Source: Chaenocephalus aceratus (Eukaryota; Chordata; Actinopteri; Perciformes; Channichthyidae). Taken from it: 64,000 nucleotides of DNA. The notes beneath the pieces are model-generated. The model was not told the DNA's origin, ran no database searches, and saw only the letters and a program-made list of their open reading frames with translations. Both the position numbers and the translations under genes were made by a program. This document shows positions 34,870 through 47,500 of the stretch, one piece after another; the stretch's first letter is position 1, and the number at the start of each line of letters is the position of its first letter. The DNA lies in NCBI GenBank assembly GCA_023974075.1, contig CM043801.1, positions 33,509,699-33,573,698 of the forward strand, read 5' to 3'.

Positions 34870-35092
34870 CTGCTGCATTTGTTTGCCTGCTCAGTTCATG
34901 TTCTGCTTTTGGCACTGAATGAAGACTCCACGAGGTAAACATGGACACTTGAGTTGTTCTTGGAAAGCGCGGCACAGCACAGCGTGGAAAGGAGACGTTG
35001 GCTAGCTGTGGCTCTGGCCTGGTTTTTAGCCTGGTTTGGCCTAGTTGACACAGAGTTTTGGCTATTTGTGGCCTGGCTGAGTAGTCTTTTGG

Positions 35093-35177
<85 letters not shown>

Positions 35178-35180
35178 CAC
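34820..35180. repeat. (CA)n microsatellites
   Basis: Long CA runs lie at 34820-34867 and 35093-35180, with a shorter one at 34730-34746. The long open frames here are cysteine/valine or threonine/histidine repeats from the microsatellite. No gene was seen in 33400-34650 or 35200-36630. Confidence 0.95.
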
Positions 35181-36635
35181 AGACACAGAACCCCCTCTAT
35201 CTGATGCATACACAGAAAGATACTGCATATAAAACACACACTTTTGACAACAGTCCTTTCTTCCAGTGGCGAGGCGAGAACACAAATGAATACCAAGAAA
35301 ATAAGATTCAAAATGATGGTCATCACACAAAGGAATAAACGAGGACGATGTCATGAAGCTGTATGTTCTCTACAAACGGATTCCCAACGCTCCAACACAA
35401 ATACACCTACTCCGTGGGACAATGGCGCCAATACCATTTGGAAGATATGATATGAGTATTCTTTTATGAAAAGACAACCTTTTAAATTGAAAGCTGTTCG
35501 GTGGCTGTTAATGTGGCGCGGGGGAGACAGCAGAGAGTAAAGGATGAGGGTACATACGGAGGAGAGGGGAAACGCATAAAAGAAAAGTGCAGTAAACACT
35601 TCCACATTCCCTCGTAAGCTGCATTTCGTATTTCAACGTTCCACCTCTGTTTTGCATTGTCGGCATCTACGGCGTCTTTTACATATTAATATGCCCCCGA
35701 TGTCAACAGAGTACACACTCAAGAGGGAAGGACCAAGTACCTGGCTGCGTTCTGGTTGTTCTTCGTCCTCCGTGTCAAATGTTCTCATTGTACACAAGGT
35801 CATAACGTCATTTCAAGTCAGATGCAGAATACTGCACGGCTACAACTCTGTAAAAATGATTGTAAAGAGGTAATAGTATGCAGTGCCAAGGCTGTGAGAA
35901 CCATATCAATTTCAAAGGGTGCTCCATATCTGCCATTCTTCGCCTATAACTACACAGCAATGTTTTATACGGCGACCTTGAAGCTACAAGGCTCCATCTG
36001 ATATTCTAATCAGAAGTGGCGTGGCTGCCGTTTCCTTTCTGAAAGTGTTTATTCAAAACAGGGGCAATAAATACAACAGTGTACTGCCCCCTAGCAACGA
36101 ATCACCATGATGTGATGTATCTGTGACGGGTTGATGGGGTGGCTGATAAGTATTAAGACTCAATGATTACCTCGAGAGATGCGGAGATATTTGACTTCAC
36201 TTTGCAGCCGCAGGTCTTTTTCAGAGCATCTGCTATCGTTTCTTTTACTGCTCACAAACGTATGGAAGAGATAGAAAGAGAAGAGGCGTTTTCATTGCAG
36301 ACAGCCCTTTTTTTACTTTGACTTTTCAATAAAGCGTGCCCTTAAGAAAAGGGAGAACATCAAGAACATGTCGAAGCAGTTCCTGGTGATTGCCAAACAA
36401 TGTATTATCTAATGTCCCTTAAGGAATAAAAACGTGATAAAACCAAAGGAACTTTAGAGCTTAGAACAAAGTCAAGTTTGCTGCTGCTGCGTCTAATCAA
36501 CACATGATTGTCTGATATGGTATGATACAAAAATAAATCCAATTGTACTTACAAATCTCAGTGTGTGTAAACATGAACCACTTTGAAAACCAGTAGGAAT
36601 TTGATCTTACTTAAGCACATGTTGTTGCTTTAGAC

Positions 36636-37132
36636 CAGGGGTGTCAAACTCAAGGCCCGGGGGCCAAATCCGGCCCGTGACTTCCTTTTCTGCGGCCCCA
36701 CAAGAGCTTGCAAAGAATATAATATGTGTATTATACAGTTACATGCCGATTTACAGAAGCACGTTGCCCATAAACTACATGTCCCACAATGCATCTCAAA
36801 TGTGACTTTTTTTCTCAGAATCTGACAGTTTTTTCTTCAAAATATGCTTTTTTTTCTCAGAATCTTTGACTTTCTTTCTTCAAATATGCTTTTTCTCAGA
36901 ATCTTTGACTTCTTTCTTCAAATATGCTTTTATCTTAGAATTTGTCTTTTTCTCAGAATCCCTCCCAAATGTCACTTTTTTCCAGAATTTGTCTTTTCTT
37001 TTTAAATCATTTTGTGACATGCGCACCGAATTTAATATTAAATATGTATATAGTCTTATAGTTACACCCGGCCCTTTGAGTGCCACCATAATTCCAATGT
37101 GGCCCGCGATGAAATTGAGTTTGACACCCCTG
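36636..37132. mobile_element. Non-autonomous hAT element with 8-bp target duplication CTTTAGAC
   Basis: The ends are CAGGGGTGTCAAACTCA and TGAGTTTGACACCCCTG, a 17-bp perfect inverted repeat. The flanks at 36628-36635 and 37133-37140 are both CTTTAGAC. Inside lie repeated tttttctcagaatct units but no transposase. Confidence 0.92.
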
Positions 37133-37140
37133 CTTTAGAC

Positions 37141-39274
37141 AAACGATTTTAGCTCCGTGTTAAAACAGCAAGCAACATTATTGATAAGTCGCTGGAAGTC
37201 AAATTATTTCCTGTGGGGGGGAACGTCAGGAGGAATATCTCAAAAGTGTCTTTAGACATTCAAAGCTCTCTCTAAAACTGTCTTCTTGTAACCATAGTTG
37301 GCATTACAACTGTTTATCATTTCTTTCTCATACATACCTATTGAGATGTCGTTATAAGGCAATCTATTGTTGTTCCATATTCCAGGTACAGTACACACTG
37401 GTTCTGTTTGCCTTTTATAAGCTAAATATATTCATTTGCACTTATTTGGCGCTTTAAGTGAGAAAACGTCCAGATTTTTGAAGACCCTACCAGACAAACA
37501 GACACGTGGGATCTTCTCTCTTGTTGTAAAATAATTTGTTTCTTGGAGTTCATGGAGCTTTTAGCTGCATCAGAGGTTAGAGGTTAGTAGCATCATTTTA
37601 AACGCTGATTATTATGAGCCTGTTGGGTTAAAGCCCAAACACGAACCAAAGCTGACAATATAACGGAAAACATCTCAGACATAAAATACCACCACATGTT
37701 CTTCTGCAGGGACACACCAGTTTACTTTACATATAAATGTACAAAGTACCGTAAGAGCTAGATAGCACCCTCTCTACCTTCGTTTTGATATGTTGGACTA
37801 CACTTCACATTTCTTACAGAGTTCACAGCTCACACGGAGCAGCTGCTTTCTTCTCCATCCACCATTTTGAATGTCGTCGACGTTTGAAAAAAGGCAGTCC
37901 GGTCAAAAGACTGGAAGTCACGGAAAGAGTTTCACACCAAACGGAGATATCCCCCAAATAGATTTTCTGGATATTTATCATTTTGGATTGAAGCTCTTCA
38001 ATTTCCCTTCCTTTTAGTCTACAAACAACCTCTTCAATACCACCGTCCGTCACTTTTTAAAGAAACTCAAAACGTTTCCAATAACGACCATGTACACTTT
38101 AAAAAGTGAGTTTCACCCAAAACGCTGAACCTTTGGTCCACAACTCCTTAGAAAAATACTATAAAATGTTTCTGAATGCCTTTTTTCTTCATAGTTTCGG
38201 TATAAATATGGGAACAAAATCTATTCTACTGTGCAAGTGAGAGAAACAAATACTTTTTTTTGACACTGGAGGGTACGGGAGGTATCTCTTTGTACAAATT
38301 GCAGAAATTGATTGAATGAAAAAAGCGCTTCCGTCACACCTCGTTTCACAAATACTGTACACAGCAACGACCTCGAGTGAAATGTAAGTACAGAAATGCA
38401 TCGTGATGATTACAAATGACAGACATGAGCATATAGACACGCTTGCTACCACTCCTTTCCTTCGCTCGCAGATGTAGAAAACCTCGTCGTCCAGGCAACT
38501 CCTTACAAAAGTAGACACACCCGAAGAGTTTGTGTGTGTTGGCACATAAGCATTGGCACTCAGGTCACTAACGGTGCCACTTTGAGAAACGGTATCCCAG
38601 TCAGATCAAGGTAGATCTCGTCGTCAATGGCAACTGGGCAAGTTTTAATGAGGAGATCAAAAAGTGCCAAAGATGTTTATAGTCCAAGCTGCTGTATACA
38701 TCGAAACAAATACGTTTTCAAAGATCTGCGTGTGTGTTTTTGCAATTTGCGAGAGTCAGAAAAAGTGTGGATTGCAGGACGGTTGGCTGTCGGTCACTGC
38801 ACTGCATCACATTGTAGCTTTGTACAAGGAATAACTTTAAAATGACCAAAATCTCCATTTGCACCTATTTACAGAGATGGGCTGTGAGCAAAGTGTGATG
38901 CAGGGAGATGACCCGAGAGCAGGGCGAGGATTTCAGGAAGGACACAGTTCCTCTGTTCCTCTTCAAGCCACTCTTCTTCAAAGTGCTCTTTTTCTCTTTG
39001 CGTCTCTGTTCTCAGGATGTGGCTCTCGCTGCCGCACTGCACGGTCTGCGCAAACATGTGAGCATCGCTTTGCATGTGTTGTGTGTATTGCTGCTCGGTG
39101 TGTGTTGTTGCGATGCTGCGGTGAGTTTTCGTGGGGTTTTATTGGTTACAAAATGATCCAGATTCCATGCATTGGATGCCATGGAAATAGATTTTTTTTG
39201 TTTAAGAATGTTTTTGATGAATGTGTAAGCTACGTACTGCAGCTTCAAAAAGCAAGTCAAGGGGTGTGTGTTTC
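37141..39274 (-). other. 3' flank, possibly 3' UTR, of kirrel1
   Basis: There is no coding exon here. A candidate AATAAA on the minus strand at 39138-39143 lies about 135 nt after the stop. Vertebrate KIRREL genes often have long 3' UTRs, so transcription may run further. Confidence 0.35.
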
Positions 39275-40132
39275 TCAAACATGAGTCTGCATCCGCTGTA
39301 TGTGTCTTTGGGAATATTCAGAAGGCGGAGACGAATACGAGAAGCGAGTGGAGGTTCCGTACTGCCCCAGACCCGCCTCAGGACTCTGTTGTCCCGGCCC
39401 TGGCCCTTGTCCTGGTCCTGGCCCTTGTCCCATCGCAGGCCCTTGTCCCATCGCTGGCCCTTGTCCCATCGCTGGCCCTTGTCCCATCGCTGGCCCTTGT
39501 CCCATCGCTGGCCCTTGTCCCATCCCTGGCCCTGGGCTCATCCCTGGCCCTTGTCCCATCCCTGGCCCTTGTCCCATCCCTGGCCCTGGGCTCATCCCTG
39601 GCCCTTGTCCCATCCCTGGCCCTGGGCTCATCCCTGGCCCCGGTCCCATCACTGGCCCCGGCCCTTGCCCTGTCGGATACATCTCATAGGCTGGCCCTTC
39701 CTCTATGGGTGGAGCGAAGCCTATCCGGTAAGTAGGGTACTGGGAGGGGTACCCGTAGTTGTCGTAGGCCAGCTGGGCGTTGTTGTCCATCAGACCGCAG
39801 TCTCCGGGGTAATCTCCAGGCGACTGTAGAGTTGGATTGGGAGGTGCTTGCTGGCTCTGAGCCACCCGGGTGAAGGTGTTGAACTGGGCGTAGGTGGGGT
39901 GAGAGATCCTGGATGGGGGGCGGGGGTCGTAGCAGCCTGACCTGGATCCTGGGACTCCACTGGGGGCAACAGCTCCGCTGGCTCCAGCTGGGGATCCACT
40001 GGAGGGGGGGCCGGCCGGTCCGATGTTTGGGTTCGGGGAGCGGAACTCACCCTGGTAGTGGATGGCCCGGGACTGGGGGCGCGCCTCCTCGTGGGTGGTG
40101 GCTCGGACGTTGTAGTAGCCATTGGTTGGATC
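39275..40132 (-). CDS. kirrel1: kirrel1 last exon: tail with tyrosine motifs, hexapeptide repeat and THV end
   Basis: The 285-codon exon opens [11 protein letters not shown], where GYYNV contains a GRB2-type YxN. It continues with a Pro/Ser-rich part, [14 protein letters not shown], and [10 protein letters not shown]. About 15 hexapeptides follow ([18 protein letters not shown]), encoded by an 18-bp minisatellite. The exon ends [15 protein letters not shown] and QRMQTHV, a class I PDZ ligand. The frame is open throughout despite the repeat. Confidence 0.92.
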   Translation of the reverse strand, partial: DPTNGYYNVRATTHEEARPQSRAIHYQGEFRSPNPNIGPAGPPSSGSPAGASGAVAPSGVPGSRSGCYDPRPPSRISHPTYAQFNTFTRVAQSQQAPPNPTLQSPGDYPGDCGLMDNNAQLAYDNYGYPSQYPTYRIGFAPPIEEGPAYEMYPTGQGPGPVMGPGPGMSPGPGMGQGPGMSPGPGMGQGPGMGQGPGMSPGPGMGQGPAMGQGPAMGQGPAMGQGPAMGQGPAMGQGPGPGQGPGPGQQSPEAGLGQYGTSTRFSYSSPPSEYSQRHIQRMQTHV

Positions 40133-41547
40133 CTGTGGTCAGAATATTTGTTCTATATTATTGTTAAGGAAACATCTAAACATCTGGTCTTTGCTTCCAT
40201 TAGCTTGGCCTTATATTAAGGACCCGTTAAAGCACTTTTACACATACAATTCCAGCATTTACCCATTCACACACTTTACTTACTCATTATTTATCTGATA
40301 TATCATATTCCAATTACTTGTGTATAGACTCTCCTTGTGTTGCACTGCTGGAGGAGCCTGACCTAAGCTTTTCGTTGATATCTCTACACGGTAGCTATGC
40401 ACACATAGAATGGAATGAATCTCCTACAGAGGCAGAAGCTACCGTACATGGTGGAACTAACACACACACTGTTGGCCATGCTATTCGGAGCAATTTGGAG
40501 TTACTAGTACCCAAGACACTTCAACATGGTCGCGGCAGGGCTGGGGATTAAAACATAAACTTTCTGATTGTTGGAAATCAAAAAAACTCCAGAGCTTCTA
40601 ATATTATATCGGTAACGTTGCAGGCTGATGTGTTTGGTGACGTTGGGGCGTGCTGTTGCTCATGCTATGTCCAACGGAGAGATGCTGACACACCTTCGTT
40701 GTACCAGGACAAACATTGTACGACACCATGAACGATGTAATGCTAAAATGTGCCTCTGAGTGAGGGGTGTTCTCACCTTGAGCTCGTACTCCTCCCGGGT
40801 GTCGCTCTCGCTCCGGATGTCCTGCTTCAGGTCCATGTCGTCTTTGAACGGCTGAGTGGAGGGAGAGAGGGAAACAGAGGGCAAAAACTAAACCATCAAA
40901 CAACGAAACACACACACGGAAAGAGGGAGGGTGAAAAAGGAAAGGAGGAGGAAGAGAGGAAAACAGAGTTTCAGGTTTTTCATCCCAAAAGAGTAGAAGA
41001 CGAGAAACGGTTAGTCGTTGGGAAAAAAGTATTCGACCGAATTTTTTAAAACCGCTCCAAAGTGAACTTGACGATTACACTCTCAAGGACTTCCAAAATG
41101 TTAAAAGGGGTGTTTGTGAGTATAAACAAAGTGGTTTGGGTCAATTACCGCACTTAATGGTCACTATGTGCATCATTGCACTGTTCTTAACACTAATGTC
41201 TTTATTCATACTAATGCACCAAGATTGTGAAATTACATTTATTTTACTTTACATTTACTTCGGGCATTTATGTTTGTATATATATTATTTTTATTTTAGT
41301 TTTTAATCTAATTTTATTTATTCTAAATCAATCAAATACATTTTATTTTATTTTAAATCTAAAAGGCAGCAACTGTCATGCTACCCATTGTCCCCCAGGA
41401 TAAATAAAGTATGTTGATACTGATTCTTGTCCGTTGTTATTTTTCATCTGTCAGAAGGTAGAGCGCTTTTTCACGATTGTGTGCACAATTTTTTATTTTT
41501 GTTGTTGTTGTGTGTATTTGAAGGCAAGCCTTGGGCATCTGTTTACT

Positions 41548-41598
<51 letters not shown>

Positions 41599-44500
41599 TG
41601 CCTCTCCTTCCATGTCGCCCTTTGTGTGGGTGTATCTGTACATTTTAGCCCATTGACCCGTACGCCTCCTCTCCGCGGCCTCCGGTGACTCAGATGAGTT
41701 TCTACTCACGGAGTACATGGCCTTGACCATCCGGGTTGCCGTGGAGATGTCGGCCGCCTCCTCCTCCAGGCCGTGGGTCTCTTTGTTGACCGTCTCTACC
41801 TTGATGTCGGGTTTACCGAGGGTGACACCCCGGCGACCTGGAAGAAGAAAACACAACCCCATTAAGGGAACAATGTGTCAGAGAAATGCACATTCATCTG
41901 GCATACATATCCTCTCAGAGGTAGCCAGGGTTGAAGATGCATGTGTTGTCGCAGATGTTTCTGTCTGAGGCAGTTTCTCAATCTCGAGGATGCTGGCTTG
42001 GTAGCACATGTCTTCCGAGTCACTTCCTTCAGAAGCTAGGCAAGAATCCTTCCTGGAATTCGGAAAACGAAGAGTGGAACAGGCTAACAAGTGTGCTGGT
42101 GTGCGTCATATGAGAGGCCCCGCCTTACATTTTCCGCCATAGATTTCGGGAAATTGGTCCGTGCGCAAAGCATTGTGGGGATTTTACGGACGGGAAGTCT
42201 ACCCATGTGCAGCCAGTTTCCTCGAGATTGAGAAACGGCCACTGGCCGTTTCTCAATCGCGAGGATGCTGGCTTGGTAGTCACATACTTCCAAGTCACTT
42301 CCTTCAGAAACGAAGCAAGTATGCTTCCAAGCCACGGCTTCGGAAAACGAAGAAGAATGGAACAGGCTAACAAGTGTGCCACTCTCTCTAACGGTTTCAA
42401 CATAAACTGTACCGAAAATAAATACCTCACGATGTCTATCTAATTATGAACTTGCTTTACTTTCACGGAACACATTTTTGGTGATAACAAATTGAACAAA
42501 GTAACACATTTACCAACACATGTTCTACGCCACTATACTTACATTTAAATGTGTGCTGCGTCGGTTCAGCAATTCTCCGCAAGGGTTTTTGAAATTGGTC
42601 CGTGCGCAAAGCATTGTGGGGATTTTAAGGACGCGAAGTCTACCCATGTGCAGCCTCGAAATTACCCCCAAACCAAGAACGGGGCCTCGGTGGAATTCCA
42701 AGTATGCTGGAGATTGGAACAGTCCTTCGGCGGCACTCGATGACGTAGTATCCTTGAAATATTGGCTTGGAAAGCCAGTATCCTTGAGATTGAGAATGGC
42801 CAGTGTTGGTTGGTTGATGATTATTTATTTTAATCCTCACATTTAACTTGGACTAAAATCTTACACGTTTTTTTGATGGCATTAAAAGCCCGGTGTCGGT
42901 TACATATCTGGCATTGAATTGAAACTCTCCCGAACCTTTAAATACATCTTCTTGATTTATGGTAGATAGGTGGTGAGAGGGTTCAGATGCAATTCGGTCT
43001 TAATGTTACGCAACAGTCAGATTTGTATAAAATGTAAAACAAAAAGGTGATCTTTAGCATGTCAAGCACCTGTCAGACATTTACCTGGTACTGTAAAGAC
43101 ATGAGCATTGCTGTGTGTCTCATATTTGAATAAGCCACAACATTACTCTTATTGGGACCTTGTAATATTCGTGTAACACTTCTAGCATGGCTCAAGTCTA
43201 AATTGAGTGCCGTCACATTCATATCAAGGTTAATTATGCACAGGCAGAGATTAAACATAATAATAATAATGGGTTACATTTTTTATAATTTAGAGTGCTT
43301 TTACAGGTGCTCAAAGCGCTTTACAATTACATATTACACACATTAGACATGTAAATGCCATTACTGTGGACATTACCCACAGGAGCAAATGCGGGCTATA
43401 TATAACATATTCTTCATTTTCTTGCTTGACTTTAAGACGGGTTACTTATGTGATACTAAGTATTGCTGTATACAGTGGCACCGATGTGGATTCATGGCCA
43501 GAAAAACAGGATTATTTCAATGTTAAGGCCCGATTAAGCTTTTTGGTGTTTTCCCTTTCCTGTTTTGTGTTATAAAAGTTTGTGTGCATGTAAATGGTCT
43601 CCAGGAGTGGAGTGCACCAGCTGGGCATAAACTGGGCGTAACTCTACGTCCGACGTAGAACCGAAGGTTAAGACCAAACTAAAGTTATGACTAGTGCACC
43701 ACTTAGACTTAAGCCCTGTATGCGTTGCGCCCGGGTGTAACTTTTACGCCTAGTATGGAGCAGGCGTAAATCGGAAAGACAGACTAGTATCCATAGTAAC
43801 GTAAAACAGGCAAGAAGGATATTAACGATGGCAGGGCGTCTTGTTTACATGTTTAACAATGAAAGGGCATTAAGAAGAGAAAGAGTCGTCCGTGATCGAA
43901 CAAACCCACTGGACATCTATTCAGACAGTGAACTGATAGAGAGGTTTTTCGTTTCAGCAGACAAGTCCTTTTTGATTTAATCGAGGAGATCTCCCCTCAA
44001 CTCCAGCACTGATCAGACCGAAACGCTGCGCTCTCCCCAACCTTGCAGGTGCTGATTGCGCTCAGATTCTACGCGAACGGGGCCTTTCAAAAATACTGTG
44101 GGAGACATGATTAATGTTCATCGCACAACTGCATGTCGGGCTATAAGACAAGTTTCATTGGCCCTCCAGCACCGATTTCTTTCTCCGTCAGTTCCCGCTG
44201 TAGCTCTGACAAATCCCTCTTTCTCTTTCGGGGTGTGGCCATTTGGGATTCCCCTTGAGTCATCGCTGACGCTGTGGGTGTGGGAATTCCCTCTTCTCTG
44301 CGGTCCTCTGAGTCTGTAAAATGGCGTTGCTTGGCAACAATTACTGTTTCGCGTGTATTCACGTGGACGCGCATCTTAAGACCAGGCGCAGCTACGCCCG
44401 AGACTAGTCAGGCTCGGTGCACTCGGTGTAAATTCGAATCACTACGTCGGACGTAGCTAAGCCCGACGCTAGAGTTAAGCCCTACTTTTTTACGCCCATC

Positions 44501-47500
44501 TGGTGCACTCCACTCCTGAGGCTACAATCCCAAAGTTCCCTCCAGAGGGATTTTCTCTCCCACACACTGCCTGAAACGCCTCCATTGAACTCCTTTCGAT
44601 CACTACGTAACACTTGCGCTTCTATTGGCTAGCGCTCCAACACATTGTACGTGATAAGTGGTGAGACATCTCTAAGCGGTTGACCAATCACAACAGAGCC
44701 AGTCAGCTAATCAATCAGAGCAGACTGGGCTCTGGTTTCAGACAGAGGGTGAAAAGAGGTGCTGCAGCACAGGCAGTATGAGAAAGTGCTTTTTGAACAT
44801 TAAAGCATGGAGACATGTCCCAGTAGAGACACTACGTACGGATATGAACCTGAACATGAGCAGAATAGGGCCCCTTTAAACATATCCTTAAATCCAGCAC
44901 AGCGCAGTCAATACTAGTCAACATAAACAACTCTCTTCCAGAAGCAGAGACCTTAAAAGTAAAGATTTAAATCAGTGAAGTCTTGAGCTGCAAGAATGAG
45001 AGACAGATTATCCGGAGCCACGACGATGTTTGTTTGAGTTTCTATTTCCAATGCTATCTTCTCTGTAGCCGCGTTATCAGCTCTGAACCAGAACATATAC
45101 TCGTATCCTCAGAGAACCCCCCGGGGGACTCTGCCAGTCACCTTCATTGTCTTTCCCCGTTCTTTATTTACTGTGGAGCAGCTCAAATCAAACAACTTAT
45201 CGACACCACATGTCCTCTGCCTTGCTGAATTCCATCGCTGTAAAAACAACGTAGATATTCATAATTTAAATGCTATTCACCTTTAAATGCTGGTGTTTAC
45301 CCCTATGGTATTTATGTGCTTTATCTAGAGTACAAGCGCATATGATTAACTTAAAAATAATCACACAATTCCATGTCAGTAGAATAAAAAGGGTACAGTA
45401 GGCGTTTTAGGGCAGTTTGCCATATCATATGAATATTCATTAATCTCATTTGAATAAAATGCTACACAGCTGACACCGGTTCTTTCTTCAAACGCTAAGA
45501 GGCAGAATGACAGATGAGTGGATGAAAGAAAGACTGATAGACGAGTATAATAAGTGCACTTTCAAACACACGCGCACACACACACACACACACACACATT
45601 TGAGGGCCATGTGTGTACTTACTGCCTTTGCGTTGGCGGTACAGGAAGAAGGCGAGCGCCAGGAGACACATAAGCAGCAGAATGCAGGAGCCCACTGTAC
45701 CCCCGGCGATAATTCCCACTGGTACGATATCTGAAAGAAACAAGAGTCCAGGTTGAGGGACAGCTGCTGCCTCATTGTGACAAAAACCTGCACGGATGTT
45801 ATGTTGTTTACGTATAAACCCTGTGTCCTAGCTTAATACTGAATCTCTGACGGCTGCATGTACGTTGATAAGGCATGGAAGTTACACAAGGGATCACATG
45901 TTAAGGTTTTTCTAAAGCGTGTGAAATCTGACAGCTGAAGGAGTGAGATTGACAGAGCATGAAGAAATGATTTTCTGAATAAAATGTAGAATTTTCCTTA
46001 GAACATTATTCTTTGGAAATAATTTGCTGCCATTGTTGTCGACACCCATGTTAGGCGTCTTCGTGTTGAGGCTTTCTTCTCCCCTGCCGTTCGCTGCTGT
46101 ATTGCAGGAGATCACTGGGTGTTACGTCACCTCAGCACGCATACTTTAAAGTCCGACTACCAAATGTAATGTTTTTTCTCTTCTCCTTTACGAATACTTT
46201 TCTTTAATGTTTCAAAAACATGCTTCTTTTGACGTGTTCAGTCGTCTCCTGCTCTTGTTTGATTGACACTATGCTACCAAGTCTCTCAGGGCCCAGCAGC
46301 AAACATTTACAAAAATATCTCCCATGCCCCAAAAAAACAACATTCTTTCATTATTCTCCCGCATCTGTAGAACTATTGAACCCACGACTTGAATGGCAAC
46401 TTATCCATCGTGTTTAATGAATCCTTGAACCAATTAAGACTATATCCACACATATACATATACACATACAACTGTATATATTGTAATATATATATATTAT
46501 TATTATTTTATGAATATTTATTCTTTTATTGGACTTTTTACATTAACTTCTTATCTCTATATACATTTATGTTTTTATTTTCTCAATGTCTTGGTGATCG
46601 TAAAATGGACTCCTTACTGTATGTTATATATTTTTATTTATGTTTTTGTTCTTAATTTCATTCTCAAATGGAACAAAACCCACTTTACCTATTGGGTTAA
46701 TAACATATTCTGATTCTGTTCAGAATATATAAGAGTAACTTGTAATAATATTACAAATCAGAGCCTTGTCTGCGTCCACATCCCATCATGAACCAACAAT
46801 GCATGGCCGAACCATAGACGGTATATGGTCCCAACTCACAAATATTGCTCAGCACGACCATCAATGCCAGAACATCCTCAAAAGGTCATTTTATTGTACA
46901 AAACCCTTGGGTTCAGTATGACTGTTGTTGGCTAATATGATTTGCCATAAACACTTTTGCTGTCTTGAACTAAATTATTATCTACAGATGTGAAAGAACT
47001 ATATATATATTTCAGAAGCCAATTCCCAGCTTGATCTGTTCTATTATTATTATCCAGCACCAGACACTTTGTACGTACGCTGCTATGGACAGTCTTGCAC
47101 TTATGCACATTCTCAAAGATATTGAAGTGACTGTTATTTTGTATATATTGATTGTTGTGCTTTTATTTAGGTCTTAATGTGTGCATATGTATACATGTGT
47201 CTTTGATTATGTATATATAGATACATATTTGCATACATATTTGTATATATATTTGTTTTGTATTCGTGATTGTGGGAAACGGGATGTCGATCTCTCTGTC
47301 TGTCCACACAAACTGAAAGATTGACAATAAAGCTGACTTTCACTTTGGATGATACAAATCTAATCCAATCATTCACTGTGTAGCTAATCAGGATCCACTG
47401 TCTGACAATCTGAGTTATCTTGTTGTTTCCATGTCAGAATCAGAATACCTGTATTAGTCCCACAGAGGGGGAATGTACATTGTTACAGCAGAAAAGAGCC

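Noticed and set aside
34727..35354. Minus-strand frames of 199 and 152 codons with Cys-Val repeats
   Set aside because: Produced by (CA)n microsatellites.
39399..39670. Regular short repeats resembling a CRISPR array
   Set aside because: The units are contiguous without unique spacers and lie in a eukaryotic coding exon.
39221..39829. Plus-strand frames of 202, 155 and 129 codons across the kirrel1 tail
   Set aside because: The 18-bp unit keeps all phases open. Only the minus frame joins conserved kirrel1 sequence and ends in QTHV.
42125..42846. Frames of about 60-108 codons on both strands
   Set aside because: They lie in repeated family B elements and repeat each other's sequence; no protein family.
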